Assembly (NCBI RefSeq): GCF_016863115.1
Contig: NZ_BOOG01000048.1
Location: 1 to 57,207 of the forward strand
Origin: Sphaerimonospora thailandensis
GTDB lineage: Bacteria; Actinomycetota; Actinomycetes; Streptosporangiales; Streptosporangiaceae
Reading direction: 5' to 3'
DNA: 57,207 bases
A program made the translations under genes and the position numbers. Positions 1-7,877 of the stretch are shown here, piece after piece; within the stretch, counting starts at the first letter, position 1; every line of letters starts with the position of its first letter. The notes under the pieces were generated by a model, which had not been told where the DNA came from, made no database searches, and worked only from the letters and a program-made list of their open reading frames with translations.

Positions 1-94
1 GAAAACTTTCGGCAGTGGGCAAGCATTATAGGTGGGCATCACCAGTCACCCGCGGTAAAGCCGGCAGAGCACCGGCGCAGGGGGGATCGTCAAC

Positions 95-268
95 ATGACT
101 TGTACGTGGTGCGGTCGGAGTTCCCATGGCGGTACCTGCCGACCGATCTGCCGCAGCGGTTACCCAGTCGGCCCTGCTCCCGGCTTTATCGAGGAGGAAC
201 TGGACGACTACTACGCTCGTCGGCACCGCCGCGCAGCGGGCATCTTGCGAGCAATGCGGAGCGACTAG
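95..268 (+). CDS. small Cys-rich protein (57 aa), hypothetical
   Basis: A short open frame begins with ATG about 8 bases after a GGGGGGA purine run and ends in TAG. The protein has Cys at 3, 6, 15 and 19 (CxxC then CxxxC) with His11 between them, which looks like a small zinc-ribbon. It is followed by an acidic then Arg-rich tail (EEELDDYYARRHRR). Its last four bases overlap the end of the convergent gene at 265. I know no family for it. The Cys pattern and ribosome site are the only support, and chance is not excluded. Confidence 0.45.
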   Translation: MTCTWCGRSSHGGTCRPICRSGYPVGPAPGFIEEELDDYYARRHRRAAGILRAMRSD

Positions 269-1629
269 TTGGGGTCAGCGAACCTCAGGGGTCCTTCGGG
301 AGCCAGATTCCACTCGTGTGCGTGAACGAGCGGAACCTTGCCCAGGGTAAGCAGGCGGCTCAGCACAGGTTCCATGTCCGCACTGTCCAAAGTGTCATCA
401 CTGCTGATGCCCGCGCCCTCCATCAACATCCCGGCTGCCCCCCAGGTTTCCACATAGAGCCGCCAGAGCTGGTCGAGCGCAAACGATGCGAGGTGCTCTC
501 GGAATTCGGGCTTATCCGTGATCATCTTTCCTGAAGGATGCCCCCAGCCTCGGCGCATGATCTCACCCGCAGAGAAATGCAGCGCGCGACTTGTGGCAGC
601 GTGGAGATAGTCGTAAAGGTCTTTCTGGCCGGCACGTTCAGCAATCCAGGCGCCGGGCGGTAGATCGCCACCTGGCCACCCATAGTGCTTCTTTAGCTCT
701 CTCAGCTGAAGGCGAACTTCGTCTCGTTTGGCCTGCACAGCGTCGAGAAATGCCGGTGGATACCAAAGCATCCTCATGACGTCATCACCGACGTAGTCAC
801 GCTGAGCAAGCAGCGATCTCGTCGCATCCCAGTTGCCAAGCAGTAGGAACAGCCGTTGCGACTCCTCAAGTGTTAGCGACCCGAAAAAACTGAGGTATAT
901 GACGTCCTCGAGTGAAGCACGCACGAAGACTACAGCGAGATGCCCGAAATTTTGCCTAGTGAGCATTGCAGCGGCCCTCAGACTCTCCAGTTGACGGCGG
1001 AGAGCTACGTTTATCGCAAGCAACCGAAAGTCAGCCTCGACCTCCGCCCACCTGAGATCACCCACTGCGACAAGACGGCTAGCGACATCGATGAATGCCT
1101 CCACCGCTTCAACTCGCTCGGTGACGCCCGCGGTGTGGCCAACCAACCCTGTGAGGTCGGCGGCAGCCGCAGGCTCGGAGTGGGGTACGTCTCTAGAATC
1201 CTCCACAGGTTCTCCTCCTTTATGGGCTGCCCCGTGGCTTCCGGTCCTCGGGCCTGGCGGCCCTGCGGTCCGGGTCCACTTGGCACCGGATGACGAGGGC
1301 GGGACGTCGGACGTGGGTCGTCGGATGAGGTCCAGTCGATGAGCAGGGCCGGGAAGGTTCGGTGTCCATCCTTCGCTGATCGCCTTCCGGATGCACTGCG
1401 CGACGAGGGCAGGGCGCACGCTCATTGATTGTTCGAGGAGCCAGTTGTCGGGTCTGGCGTAGGGGAGCGTGACCAGGAGGACGCTGCCCGGCTTCTCCGC
1501 GAGTTCGACGGCGAAGGTCATGGGGGTCCAACCGTTCCCTTGGCAGTAGGTGGGCTTGTGGCGGACGCGCCAGCGGTACGCCACATCACTTACTGTGATC
1601 AGGCGCGAGCCCTTTCCGGGAAGCGTCAC
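265..1629 (-). CDS. two-part ORF: short N-terminal domain joined to a DUF5677-like helical domain
   Basis: The frame is open for 454 codons but reads as two parts. Residues 1-105 form a compact domain (SDVAYRWRVRHKPTYCQGNG..., ending SEGWTPNLPGPAHRLDL), like small stand-alone actinomycete proteins of unknown role. Residues 106-140 are low-complexity Pro/Ser/Gly. From residue 142 on, an all-helical region containing RASLEDVIYLSFF and TSRALHFSAGEI resembles DUF5677 proteins, which are often in defence or accessory regions. A strong internal ribosome site precedes a GTG at 1206, so the second part is probably made as its own 313-aa protein (265-1206). Whether the fused form is ever made is unknown. 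No catalytic motif is evident. Confidence 0.6.
   Translation of the reverse strand: MTLPGKGSRLITVSDVAYRWRVRHKPTYCQGNGWTPMTFAVELAEKPGSVLLVTLPYARPDNWLLEQSMSVRPALVAQCIRKAISEGWTPNLPGPAHRLDLIRRPTSDVPPSSSGAKWTRTAGPPGPRTGSHGAAHKGGEPVEDSRDVPHSEPAAAADLTGLVGHTAGVTERVEAVEAFIDVASRLVAVGDLRWAEVEADFRLLAINVALRRQLESLRAAAMLTRQNFGHLAVVFVRASLEDVIYLSFFGSLTLEESQRLFLLLGNWDATRSLLAQRDYVGDDVMRMLWYPPAFLDAVQAKRDEVRLQLRELKKHYGWPGGDLPPGAWIAERAGQKDLYDYLHAATSRALHFSAGEIMRRGWGHPSGKMITDKPEFREHLASFALDQLWRLYVETWGAAGMLMEGAGISSDDTLDSADMEPVLSRLLTLGKVPLVHAHEWNLAPEGPLRFADPN
1204..1219 (-). promoter_or_regulatory. internal ribosome binding site and GTG start of the DUF5677-like part
   Basis: On the minus strand AAAGGAGGAGAACCT is followed at once by GTG (1206-1204), in frame with the long ORF. 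This near-perfect Shine-Dalgarno lies exactly where low-complexity sequence gives way to the helical domain. It argues for an independent start giving a 313-aa product. Confidence 0.7.
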
Positions 1630-1765
1630 CGGACACCTCCTGATCTTGGTCTGTTCCGTGGCTGTTCCGTGGGAGCGTCAAAACCGGCGGCAACCGACGG
1701 AAGGTCTCGGCAAGCGTATTCCCTGGTCAGCGGCAAGATCTAGCGGTTATCGCAGGTCGCCCAGG

Positions 1766-1846
1766 AGTGCGGCGGAGAACACCCAGATCTACGAGGGCAC
1801 CAACCAGGTCCAACGCATGGTCGTGGCCCGCCAACTCCTGAAGTAG
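1766..1846 (+). pseudogene. 3' stub of an acyl-CoA dehydrogenase gene
   Basis: The last 26 codons before TAG contain QIYEGTNQVQRMVVARQLL, the well-known C-terminal signature of acyl-CoA dehydrogenases (flavin contact region). Nothing upstream in this frame resembles the other roughly 350 residues. Only the 3' end of the gene remains, followed by its likely terminator. The stub marks a deletion or insertion boundary at the edge of the accessory region. Confidence 0.75.
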
Positions 1847-1861
1847 CTCCTGACGCTCGAG

Positions 1862-1892
1862 AGCCCCGCTTCCTTCTACAGGAGGCGGGGTT
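1862..1892. terminator. stem-loop terminator between convergent frames
   Basis: CCCCGCTTCCT and AGGAGGCGGGG pair with one G-U, around a 5-base loop (TCTAC), with flanking A-T/G-U extension. It lies between the acyl-CoA dehydrogenase stub and the convergent nucleotidyltransferase gene, so it can serve both strands. Confidence 0.7.
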
Positions 1893-1897
1893 CGCTG

Positions 1898-2749
1898 TCA
1901 TCTTGGGACGAGCGGTTCCAATCCCGTGAGGAGGTCGCTGGCCAGGAGGGACGTAGCCAGCGCGACGGTCTCCGGCTCGCCGATCCCTTCCTCGGCCCGC
2001 CCTGCCATCAGGGCGCCAGGCGCGTCAGGCCCGGCCGCGAACAGTTCGGCGAGATAGGTGATCGCCTCTGCGGTCGTTTCGGCGCTGACCGGATCTTCGC
2101 GCAGGATTTTGAACACACGAACCAGTTCGGCAGTGTCGGTGCCAATCAGGATCCGGTAGGCGTCGTGGGCGTCCTTGTCGTTGAGGCGGTGCGGCGCGGC
2201 TATCCGCTCTGCGATCTTGTGAAGCTTGGCGACCAGTAGTGCCGCAGGCCCCGCGACTCTGGCCTGGTATGTACGTGAGTCCATCGGATCGAGGGCCGTG
2301 ACCGTCATGCGGGGGCTGTCGACGACGGCGGCCTCAAGCCCCCGAGCGCGGCGAGCGGCCCGCCGGTCGTGAGGAGGAATCCTGGCGCCACGGGTGTTCT
2401 TCGTTCCCTGCCCGGCCAGGGCCTCAGGCACCATCAGATCGACGGGAATGCCCTCGGGGCTGAGCCAGGAACCGGGCTGGCTGCTGACGGGATCCCGATG
2501 GAAGCCCGCACGGGTCATGGCCTCCTCGAGGAGCGGGTCGTCGTCGAGTCGGCGGGGGTCGAGGGCGATGTCGCTGTCCTTGGTCGTCTCCGCCAGCGCG
2601 ACGGGAATCCCGGCCGTACGCAGGTAGACCGCCTGGGCCCCGATCACGATCACCGCCTCCCGGTGCTCGTCGAGCGCCCCGAGGGCGTCGAGGAGGGCGG
2701 ATCGGGCGCGGACGAGGAGGTCGTCCCTATCGACGCCAGGATGCTTCAT
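1898..2749 (-). CDS. nucleotidyltransferase-fold protein, AbiEii-like toxin candidate
   Basis: A 283-aa protein with the core of minimal nucleotidyltransferases: VIGAQAVYLRT (residues 36-46) followed by the acidic strand TKDSDIAL, and a third acidic strand around PVDLMV. AbiEii and related type IV toxins have this layout, as do the MNT/Nrd-type proteins encoded beside helical or winged-helix partners. LLVAKLHKIAER plus NDKDAHDAY is also typical of AbiEii-like proteins. The start overlaps the end of the upstream winged-helix gene by 23 bases, so the two are translationally coupled. Toxicity is inferred from family and arrangement. Confidence 0.75.
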   Translation of the reverse strand: MKHPGVDRDDLLVRARSALLDALGALDEHREAVIVIGAQAVYLRTAGIPVALAETTKDSDIALDPRRLDDDPLLEEAMTRAGFHRDPVSSQPGSWLSPEGIPVDLMVPEALAGQGTKNTRGARIPPHDRRAARRARGLEAAVVDSPRMTVTALDPMDSRTYQARVAGPAALLVAKLHKIAERIAAPHRLNDKDAHDAYRILIGTDTAELVRVFKILREDPVSAETTAEAITYLAELFAAGPDAPGALMAGRAEEGIGEPETVALATSLLASDLLTGLEPLVPR

Positions 2750-3806
2750 TTCGCTTCATCCATTCAATGAGTTCTTCGGCTTCGGAGGGAGCCCGTCCTG
2801 GACCGGTCATCAAGTCGACCGCGACCTGTGCCGGTGCCGCGATCGAAAGCTGGGATGCGGTGACAAGGTGCCGTGTGAAGACGACGTCGATCTGGGGTTC
2901 GGCCAGCATGACGTTCGCACCGGCATCCGTACGGCGAAGACCCCACAACATCGCGGCCTGCTCCGCGTCCGCAACATAGATCATCGCCGAACGCGCGGGT
3001 GCGTACGGAGCCCATTCGGCAGCCGCGACCGTACCCGTGAAGACATAGGTGACGCTGCTTGCGCTCGCACGCCTCACCAGATCCGGCAGACCTCTCGGGG
3101 CGATCCACCGGGTGACCAGGCTGTTCCCCACGAACCCGTAGTCAATGCTCCAGCGGCGTAGTACAGAGACCCAGTCGGGCACGATCACCGCACCCGCGTC
3201 GTCCCGTACGATCAGACCCTCGCTCTCCAGGTACTCGATCACTCGATAGGTCGACCCCGTCGATACGCCGGCGAAGTCGATCAGCGTACGGATCGGCCAG
3301 GCCCTGTCGGCATCTATCAGCGCGCGCACGATCCTCGCGGCTGGAGCGCCCTTCAGAGTGCCCCGCGGCCGGCCGGGACCCCGCCATGGGTCCCGATCGG
3401 CTCCTCGATCCGCTATGTACAGCCCCGGGTGGCTCACGTTAATCCGGACATTCCCGGTGGCGTCGACGTAGGAAAGGCCCGCGTCGGAGAGGCGTCTGCG
3501 CACAGGCTCCGACAGGTACCGAGCCACGACCACCCCGTGGCTGTCAGGGAGCTTGCCCATGAGTGTTTCCAGGCGCTCTAGGAGGTGGGGAACGTCGCGG
3601 CTCTGAACCAGGCGTTTCACCTCCAGCACCAGCGTCGCCGTAGTGCCGCCTGGTGCCGTCACCGTCGCCAGCCTGTCGAGGTGGTCCCTGTGCGGCAGAT
3701 CATCCTCGCGAACTCGCAGTGCCCATCCGTTCGGCAGGCGTTCGGTCAGAACGGCTATCCCTGCCCTGAGAACCTCCGCCGTGCGCAGAGGTGGTGACGC
3801 TTCCAT
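2727..3806 (-). CDS. winged-helix protein, AbiEi-like antitoxin/autorepressor candidate
   Basis: This 359-aa protein starts at an ATG preceded by GAAGGGGGGG. Residues 1-110 form an alpha/beta domain (LATVTAPGGTTATLVLEVKR, YVDATGNVRI) reminiscent of restriction-endonuclease-like folds. Residues about 145-200 are a winged helix (RALIDADRAWPIRTLIDFAG, then STGSTYRVIEYLESEGLI). The C-terminal half resembles the AbiEi C-terminal region. It precedes and overlaps the nucleotidyltransferase gene, the usual antitoxin-toxin order of AbiE systems. AbiEi proteins repress their own operon by binding inverted repeats, and one lies just upstream. A longer in-frame start at 3953 lacks supporting signals. Confidence 0.72.
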   Translation of the reverse strand: MEASPPLRTAEVLRAGIAVLTERLPNGWALRVREDDLPHRDHLDRLATVTAPGGTTATLVLEVKRLVQSRDVPHLLERLETLMGKLPDSHGVVVARYLSEPVRRRLSDAGLSYVDATGNVRINVSHPGLYIADRGADRDPWRGPGRPRGTLKGAPAARIVRALIDADRAWPIRTLIDFAGVSTGSTYRVIEYLESEGLIVRDDAGAVIVPDWVSVLRRWSIDYGFVGNSLVTRWIAPRGLPDLVRRASASSVTYVFTGTVAAAEWAPYAPARSAMIYVADAEQAAMLWGLRRTDAGANVMLAEPQIDVVFTRHLVTASQLSIAAPAQVAVDLMTGPGRAPSEAEELIEWMKRNEASWRR

Positions 3807-3821
3807 ACTCGCCCCCCCTTC

Positions 3822-3880
3822 GGTGTTCAGGAAAAAGCCTATCTCCGCTGCCTGTGGAGAGCATGTATTTTCCGAACACC
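3822..3880. promoter_or_regulatory. imperfect palindrome upstream of the AbiE-like operon (operator candidate)
   Basis: GGTGTTCAGGAAAA (3822-3835) is the reverse complement of TTTTCCGAACACC (3868-3880) except for one missing base. A small CTCC/GGAG pair lies inside. It is 16 bases upstream of the antitoxin start. AbiEi-type repressors bind inverted repeats in this position. From 3881 to 4073 I see no gene. Confidence 0.6.
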
Positions 3881-4073
3881 CAGCAAGATGACCAGCTGGA
3901 CTCCCCAGCGGATGGCCCGACCCGGCTTGGACGTAGATAGCTGCATTCAGCACCCAGTAGAAAAGATCATTCAGATCGGGTGGTCACAGGACCAGGCCAG
4001 CCCCACCTATGTAACCGTGGCTGTTCGTTCGCCCGTCCGCGCGGGCGCGGCAGCGGGATGGGCTGACTGATCG

Positions 4074-4496
4074 TCATCTGCCAGTCTGCGGTGGTGCGGC
4101 GGGTAGTTGCACCGTGACGCGGAGCTCGCCGGCGGGGCGTGGAGTGAGGGTGAGGGCTCCGTCGTGGGCTCGGGTGATGCTTTTGACGATTGCCAGGCCG
4201 AGGCCGACACCTGCGTGGTCGGTGCGTATACGTTCGGTGCCGCGCCGAAACGGCTCGACAAGCGTGGAAACCAATTGTGGGGCGAGCTTCTCGCCGGTGT
4301 TCTCGACAGTGAGCACCACAGTCTCGGGGTGAACGCTGGTCGTGACCCACACGGCGCCCTGTCCGTGCAGGTTGTGGACGATCGCGTTGTGCACGAGGTT
4401 CGTCGTCATCTGCAGCAGGAGCGCGTGGGAGCCGATCGTGGGGGTCATGCCGCCGGAGGTCTCGATGGTGAGGCCGAGTTCTTCTGCGAGCGGGAG
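4074..4496 (-). pseudogene. truncated histidine kinase (HATPase domain only)
   Basis: About 140 codons encode the C-terminal ATP-binding half of a sensor kinase: N box NLVHNAIVHN, NTG motif in VLTVENTGEKL, EPFRRG, and the glycine-rich GVGLGLAIV lid region. The phosphoacceptor His domain, HAMP and sensor are absent. Immediately upstream the same frame runs into unrelated sequence (ASLTGTLVGVGLGYGLIALI) resembling the end of an FtsX-type permease. No response regulator is adjacent. This is a decayed remnant. Confidence 0.75.
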
Positions 4497-4611
4497 GAGC
4501 CAGAGCGTGGGCAGCTCGGCGGTGCCCATCAGGATGGCGGGCGTGAAGGCGTTGATCAGGGCGATCAGCCCGTAGCCGAGACCGACGCCGACCAGTGTCC
4601 CGGTCAGCGAC

Positions 4612-5295
4612 GCGAGCATCGTCTCGGTCCTGGTCATCGCGAACACGTTCTCCATCCTGCTCGCGCAACGACTCCGCGACTTCGCACTGCTGCGCTGCAT
4701 CGGCACGACCCGGCGGCAGGTGGTGCGTTCGGTACGCCGCGAGGCGGCCGCCATCGGGGTGGCGCTCGCTGCTCTCCTCCTGGTCACCGGGCCGGCTCTG
4801 CTCGGGGTGGCGATGGTCCGAGGCGGTACGGCGCTCATGCTGGCCGGCGGAGGATCGGTGTTCGCCGGCGTACTCCTCTTCGGACTGGTGCTCGTCCCCC
4901 GCCTGGTTCGGATCATCGGCCCCGCCGGGCGGCTGGCGACCAAGAACGCGGTGCGCAATCCGCGCCGGACCGCCACCACCACCGCCTCCCTGCTGGTCGG
5001 CGTCACCCTGACGACCGCCGTACTCACCGGAATGGCCACGTGGCGTTCGTCGTTGGAGAGCAGATCGGCAGGGACCACCCCATTGATGTCGCGCTCACCG
5101 ATCGGAGTCGGGTTCGCCTGGGTCGGCTACGAGACGGTCGTGAAGCGGGCTCTCAGCGACGCCGCCATGCACGTCCCCTGGCTGTCACTCGGCGTCGTCG
5201 TCCTCATCGCCGCCCTGGCCGGACTCCTCGCCGCTGTTCTCCCGGCACGGCGGGCCGCCCGGGTGACTCCGGCCGCAGGGCTGTCCCTCGACTGA
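4612..5295 (+). pseudogene. remnant of an FtsX/MacB-type ABC transporter permease
   Basis: From about 4612 the frame reads VLVIANTFSILLAQRLRDF, the typical second-domain start of actinomycete FtsX-like permeases. Transmembrane stretches and NAVRNPRRTATTTASLLVGV follow, then an abrupt jump after MATWRSSLES to a C-terminal transmembrane segment ending LPARRAARVTPAAGLSLD. Full proteins of this family have about 800 residues. Here the N-terminal half and a periplasmic block are missing. An in-frame stop at 4573 closes the upstream side. Translation from GTG 4720 is possible, but a working transporter is unlikely, and no ATPase gene is present. Confidence 0.7.
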
Positions 5296-5363
5296 TACCT
5301 CCATCAACCGCTCAGGCGAGCGATCTCTGGGCAGCTTGATCCTCCCAACGGTAGGATTAAGGC

Positions 5364-5597
5364 ATGGGTGAGCCGCTGAGGACCGACAAGATGAGCATCA
5401 CCGTGCCCGCGGATGTCGCCGCCGAACTGCGGGCCCGGGCAGGACACGGCAACGTCTCGGCGTACGTCACGCATGCGCTGATCCGGCAACTGGAACATGA
5501 TCGCTTGGGAGACCTGGTGGCGGAGCTCCGGGAGATCCATGGCCCGGTCACGGAGGAGGAGTTGGCGGCGGCTCGCGCCGAGTGGCCGACCACGTGA
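5364..5597 (+). CDS. ribbon-helix-helix-type antitoxin (VapB-like)
   Basis: A 77-aa protein with an N-terminal strand-helix-helix unit (MSITVPADVAAELRARAGHGNVSAYV..., residues 10-40) as in CopG/RHH antitoxins. The acidic C-terminal tail (PVTEEELAAARAEW) is typical of a toxin-wrapping segment. It overlaps the downstream PIN gene by GTGA. RHH antitoxins normally repress their own operon. A short ATCCT/AGGAT repeat near the start may be part of the operator. The ATG at 5391 is an alternative start. Confidence 0.75.
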   Translation: MGEPLRTDKMSITVPADVAAELRARAGHGNVSAYVTHALIRQLEHDRLGDLVAELREIHGPVTEEELAAARAEWPTT

Positions 5598-6031
5598 AGC
5601 GTCGGCAGAGAGTGCGCCCGCGCGAGCATGGTGCGCTCGTCCTCGACAACGAGGGCCTGTCATGCGCGGCAACGGACAGGGCGATGTACGTCCGGCTTCA
5701 GGCCGCACACCTGGACGGTCGGCGTGTACTCACGTCGGCCGCCATCCTGGCCGAGACGCTACGCGGCGCCCCACGGGACGCGGGCATGTATCGCGTTCTC
5801 GGTGGTGTGGTAGTCGAACCGGTGAGCCGCGAGATCGGCGAACAGGCCGGGAAATTGATCGGCGCGGCGGGGCTGGCCACAGACCAGGCTGTTGACGCCA
5901 TGGTCGCGGCCACGGCAGTCGCCCAGGAAGGACCGGTCGTGATCGTCACGTCCGACGTGCCGCACCTGACCGCCCTGACCGCTGGTCACGAGCGCATCCA
6001 CGTCGTCCACGTCGACAAGATCGGCGCATAA
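5594..6031 (+). CDS. PIN-domain ribonuclease toxin (VapC-like)
   Basis: The protein has 145 aa from a GTG that overlaps the antitoxin stop (GTGA); GTG 5582 is an alternative. The PIN acidic residues are visible: Asp18 (LVLDNEG), Glu54 (ILAETLRG), Asp97 (ATDQAVDAMVA) and Asp121 (VTSDVPHL). PIN toxins of VapBC pairs cut RNA, often tRNA, when the antitoxin is degraded. The partner gene directly upstream supports this. The substrate cannot be read from sequence. Confidence 0.78.
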   Translation: MKRRQRVRPREHGALVLDNEGLSCAATDRAMYVRLQAAHLDGRRVLTSAAILAETLRGAPRDAGMYRVLGGVVVEPVSREIGEQAGKLIGAAGLATDQAVDAMVAATAVAQEGPVVIVTSDVPHLTALTAGHERIHVVHVDKIGA

Positions 6032-6074
6032 TGTACCGTACGGTGCGTGCGGCCGTGCGCACGTCTACCCACAG

Positions 6075-6335
6075 TTGGGCGCCGCCGATCCGGTCGAATT
6101 CCGCGACCGATTCACCGACCGGACGGCGTCGATCGCCGCGGCCGAGCCGGCCTGGTTCGCCGAACTGACAGCGGCCAACGAGCTCGACCTGGCCGACCAC
6201 GATCCGGCCTTCGCCGCGAAGTACGGACCTGACCTGCTGACGCTGTTCACTCGCGCCCGGCCGCTGTTGTCGACGGCGGCCTGGGCGGACTGCCAGACGA
6301 TCCTGGCCGGGAAAGAGCCGACCGAGGCGGACTGA
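6075..6335 (+). CDS. hypothetical protein, possibly 5'-truncated
   Basis: An 86-aa frame from TTG with good actinomycete codon bias. It reads as a soluble helical protein (EPAWFAELTAANELDLADHDPAFAAKYG, then LLTLFTRARPLLSTAAW). There is no ribosome site at the TTG, and the frame stays open upstream without a good start, so the 5' end may be lost. It follows the VapC gene and converges on the helicase gene. I do not recognise the family. Confidence 0.45.
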   Translation: MGAADPVEFRDRFTDRTASIAAAEPAWFAELTAANELDLADHDPAFAAKYGPDLLTLFTRARPLLSTAAWADCQTILAGKEPTEAD

Positions 6336-6368
6336 CCGGCTCGACCACTCCACACGGGCCGGACAGCG

Positions 6369-7871
6369 TCACACTAAGTCCATGCCGAGCTGCAACGTCG
6401 CGCGGCTGAAGGTGGCGAGGATCCGCTGGTGGGTCTGCCGGGGGAGGGATCGGGTTCCGGGCTCGCCGAGTGGTGTGCCCGGCCGGGCCGGAGCCTCGCT
6501 CAGCAGGTCGTCGAGACCGGCGCGAGCCACCATCAGGAGTCCGTGCGTGGCGCGGGTGCAGGTGACGGCGAGCCGGCCGAACGCCGAGTTGAACTCGTCG
6601 AGGTGGTCGGCGCCGGAGAGCGGGTGGATGGCGACGGTGATGGCGTTGGTCTGGCCCTGCCAGGAGTCGACCGTCGAGGCGAGGAGCACGCCGTCCGGCA
6701 GGTCGTACTTCTCCGTGAGGCGTTCGACCAGGGCGGTCGCGTCGTCCACGGCCTGGTTCCGGGTGGCGAGGACGACGATCAGGGGGTCACCGGAGGGCGC
6801 GGTCGAGCTGATCCGTACCTCGTCCTGAGGGCTGCCGACGCCGTCGTACCGCCGCCGCACGACCGTGAACTCGTTCTCCAGGAGCGGCGTGAGCAGTTCC
6901 TCGATCACCCCGAGGAGCGGCGGGTCGATGTCGGCGGCCTCGGGGTCCGGCAGGCCGTCGACCTCGAGCAGCGTCGGGGTGCCGGTGGCGACGGACGCCC
7001 AGACCGCGCCGGCGGCCCCGGCCAGGACCGGCAGTTCGACGGTACGATCGCCCGGAGCGGCGACGCAGTCCAGCCGGTCCCAGTCGCTGTAGAAAGCCCG
7101 CCAGAGCGGAAGCTGGGCGGCCGTGGGGCGCCACACCGCGGGCAGATCGACGGTGAAGGTGCTGTCGTGGTCTTCGTAGGCGGTCGGCCAGGCACGGTAG
7201 GGGTTGTAACCGGGGTCGCCGCGCCACGGGTTCTGGCTGGGATCGATCGGCGGCAGTTGGCCGACATCGCCCACGCCGACGGAGAGCGGAGCCAGGCCCT
7301 CGACCATCGCGTACCGATGCAGTGGCAACTGCCACGCCTCGTCGACGAACAGGACGTCGTACGGCAGGTCGGCGTTGGCGGCGGGACCGAGATGATCGAG
7401 GAAGCGCTGCGCTTCACCCCATGCGCCCATCTTGTGCGAGGTTCCGAGGACCACCGCGCACGTCGGGGGGATGCCGCCGGTGGAGGTGGCGACCGAGACG
7501 TGATCGAGCACGTCCTGCGGCACCTCCGGCAGCCGGTTCGCGGCCACGAACAGGCAGACCCGGGAAGCGCCCAGCTCCTTGCCCAGCTCACCGGCGAGTG
7601 GGAACACCTGCTTGTTGGCGAAGGCGGTGACGCCGACGCGGGTGCAGTTCGGATGGTCCAGGGCTGCTTCCACCATGCGTACGAGTGCGTAGGACTTCCC
7701 GGCGCCCGCGGCGGCGCGCAGCAGGATCTTGTCGTGGTCCGCCTCACCGTCCAGCACGGACAGGAGCGTGGTGATGGCCTGCTGAGCGGCCTCGATGTTC
7801 CCGTTGGCCGCGGCTTCGTGATGGATCGCGTCGCCGACGGGCGGGGCGGGAGCCGCAAAGGTGATCGTCAT
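6369..7871 (-). CDS. superfamily 1 helicase, partner of the upstream nuclease
   Basis: This 500-aa protein has complete SF1 motifs: Walker A AAAGAGKS (53-60), Walker B LFVDEAW (174-180), motif III VGDVGQLPPI (200-209), motif V STVDSWQGQ (399-407), and motif VI VTCTRATHGLL with Arg440. It is short and lacks large 1B/2B insertions, more like UPF1/RecD-type enzymes than UvrD. It starts 6 bases after the stop of the nuclease gene in the same direction, so they form one operon. Together they should unwind and cut DNA (or RNA). Toxin-antitoxin pairs and pseudogenes on both sides suggest defence or mobile-element maintenance. The cellular role is inferred. Confidence 0.85.
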   Translation of the reverse strand: MTITFAAPAPPVGDAIHHEAAANGNIEAAQQAITTLLSVLDGEADHDKILLRAAAGAGKSYALVRMVEAALDHPNCTRVGVTAFANKQVFPLAGELGKELGASRVCLFVAANRLPEVPQDVLDHVSVATSTGGIPPTCAVVLGTSHKMGAWGEAQRFLDHLGPAANADLPYDVLFVDEAWQLPLHRYAMVEGLAPLSVGVGDVGQLPPIDPSQNPWRGDPGYNPYRAWPTAYEDHDSTFTVDLPAVWRPTAAQLPLWRAFYSDWDRLDCVAAPGDRTVELPVLAGAAGAVWASVATGTPTLLEVDGLPDPEAADIDPPLLGVIEELLTPLLENEFTVVRRRYDGVGSPQDEVRISSTAPSGDPLIVVLATRNQAVDDATALVERLTEKYDLPDGVLLASTVDSWQGQTNAITVAIHPLSGADHLDEFNSAFGRLAVTCTRATHGLLMVARAGLDDLLSEAPARPGTPLGEPGTRSLPRQTHQRILATFSRATLQLGMDLV

Positions 7872-7877
7872 GGGGTT

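Noticed and set aside
7872-7877. Fusion of nuclease and helicase into one protein
   Set aside because: The nuclease stop at 7878 and helicase ATG at 7871 are clear and separated by six bases.
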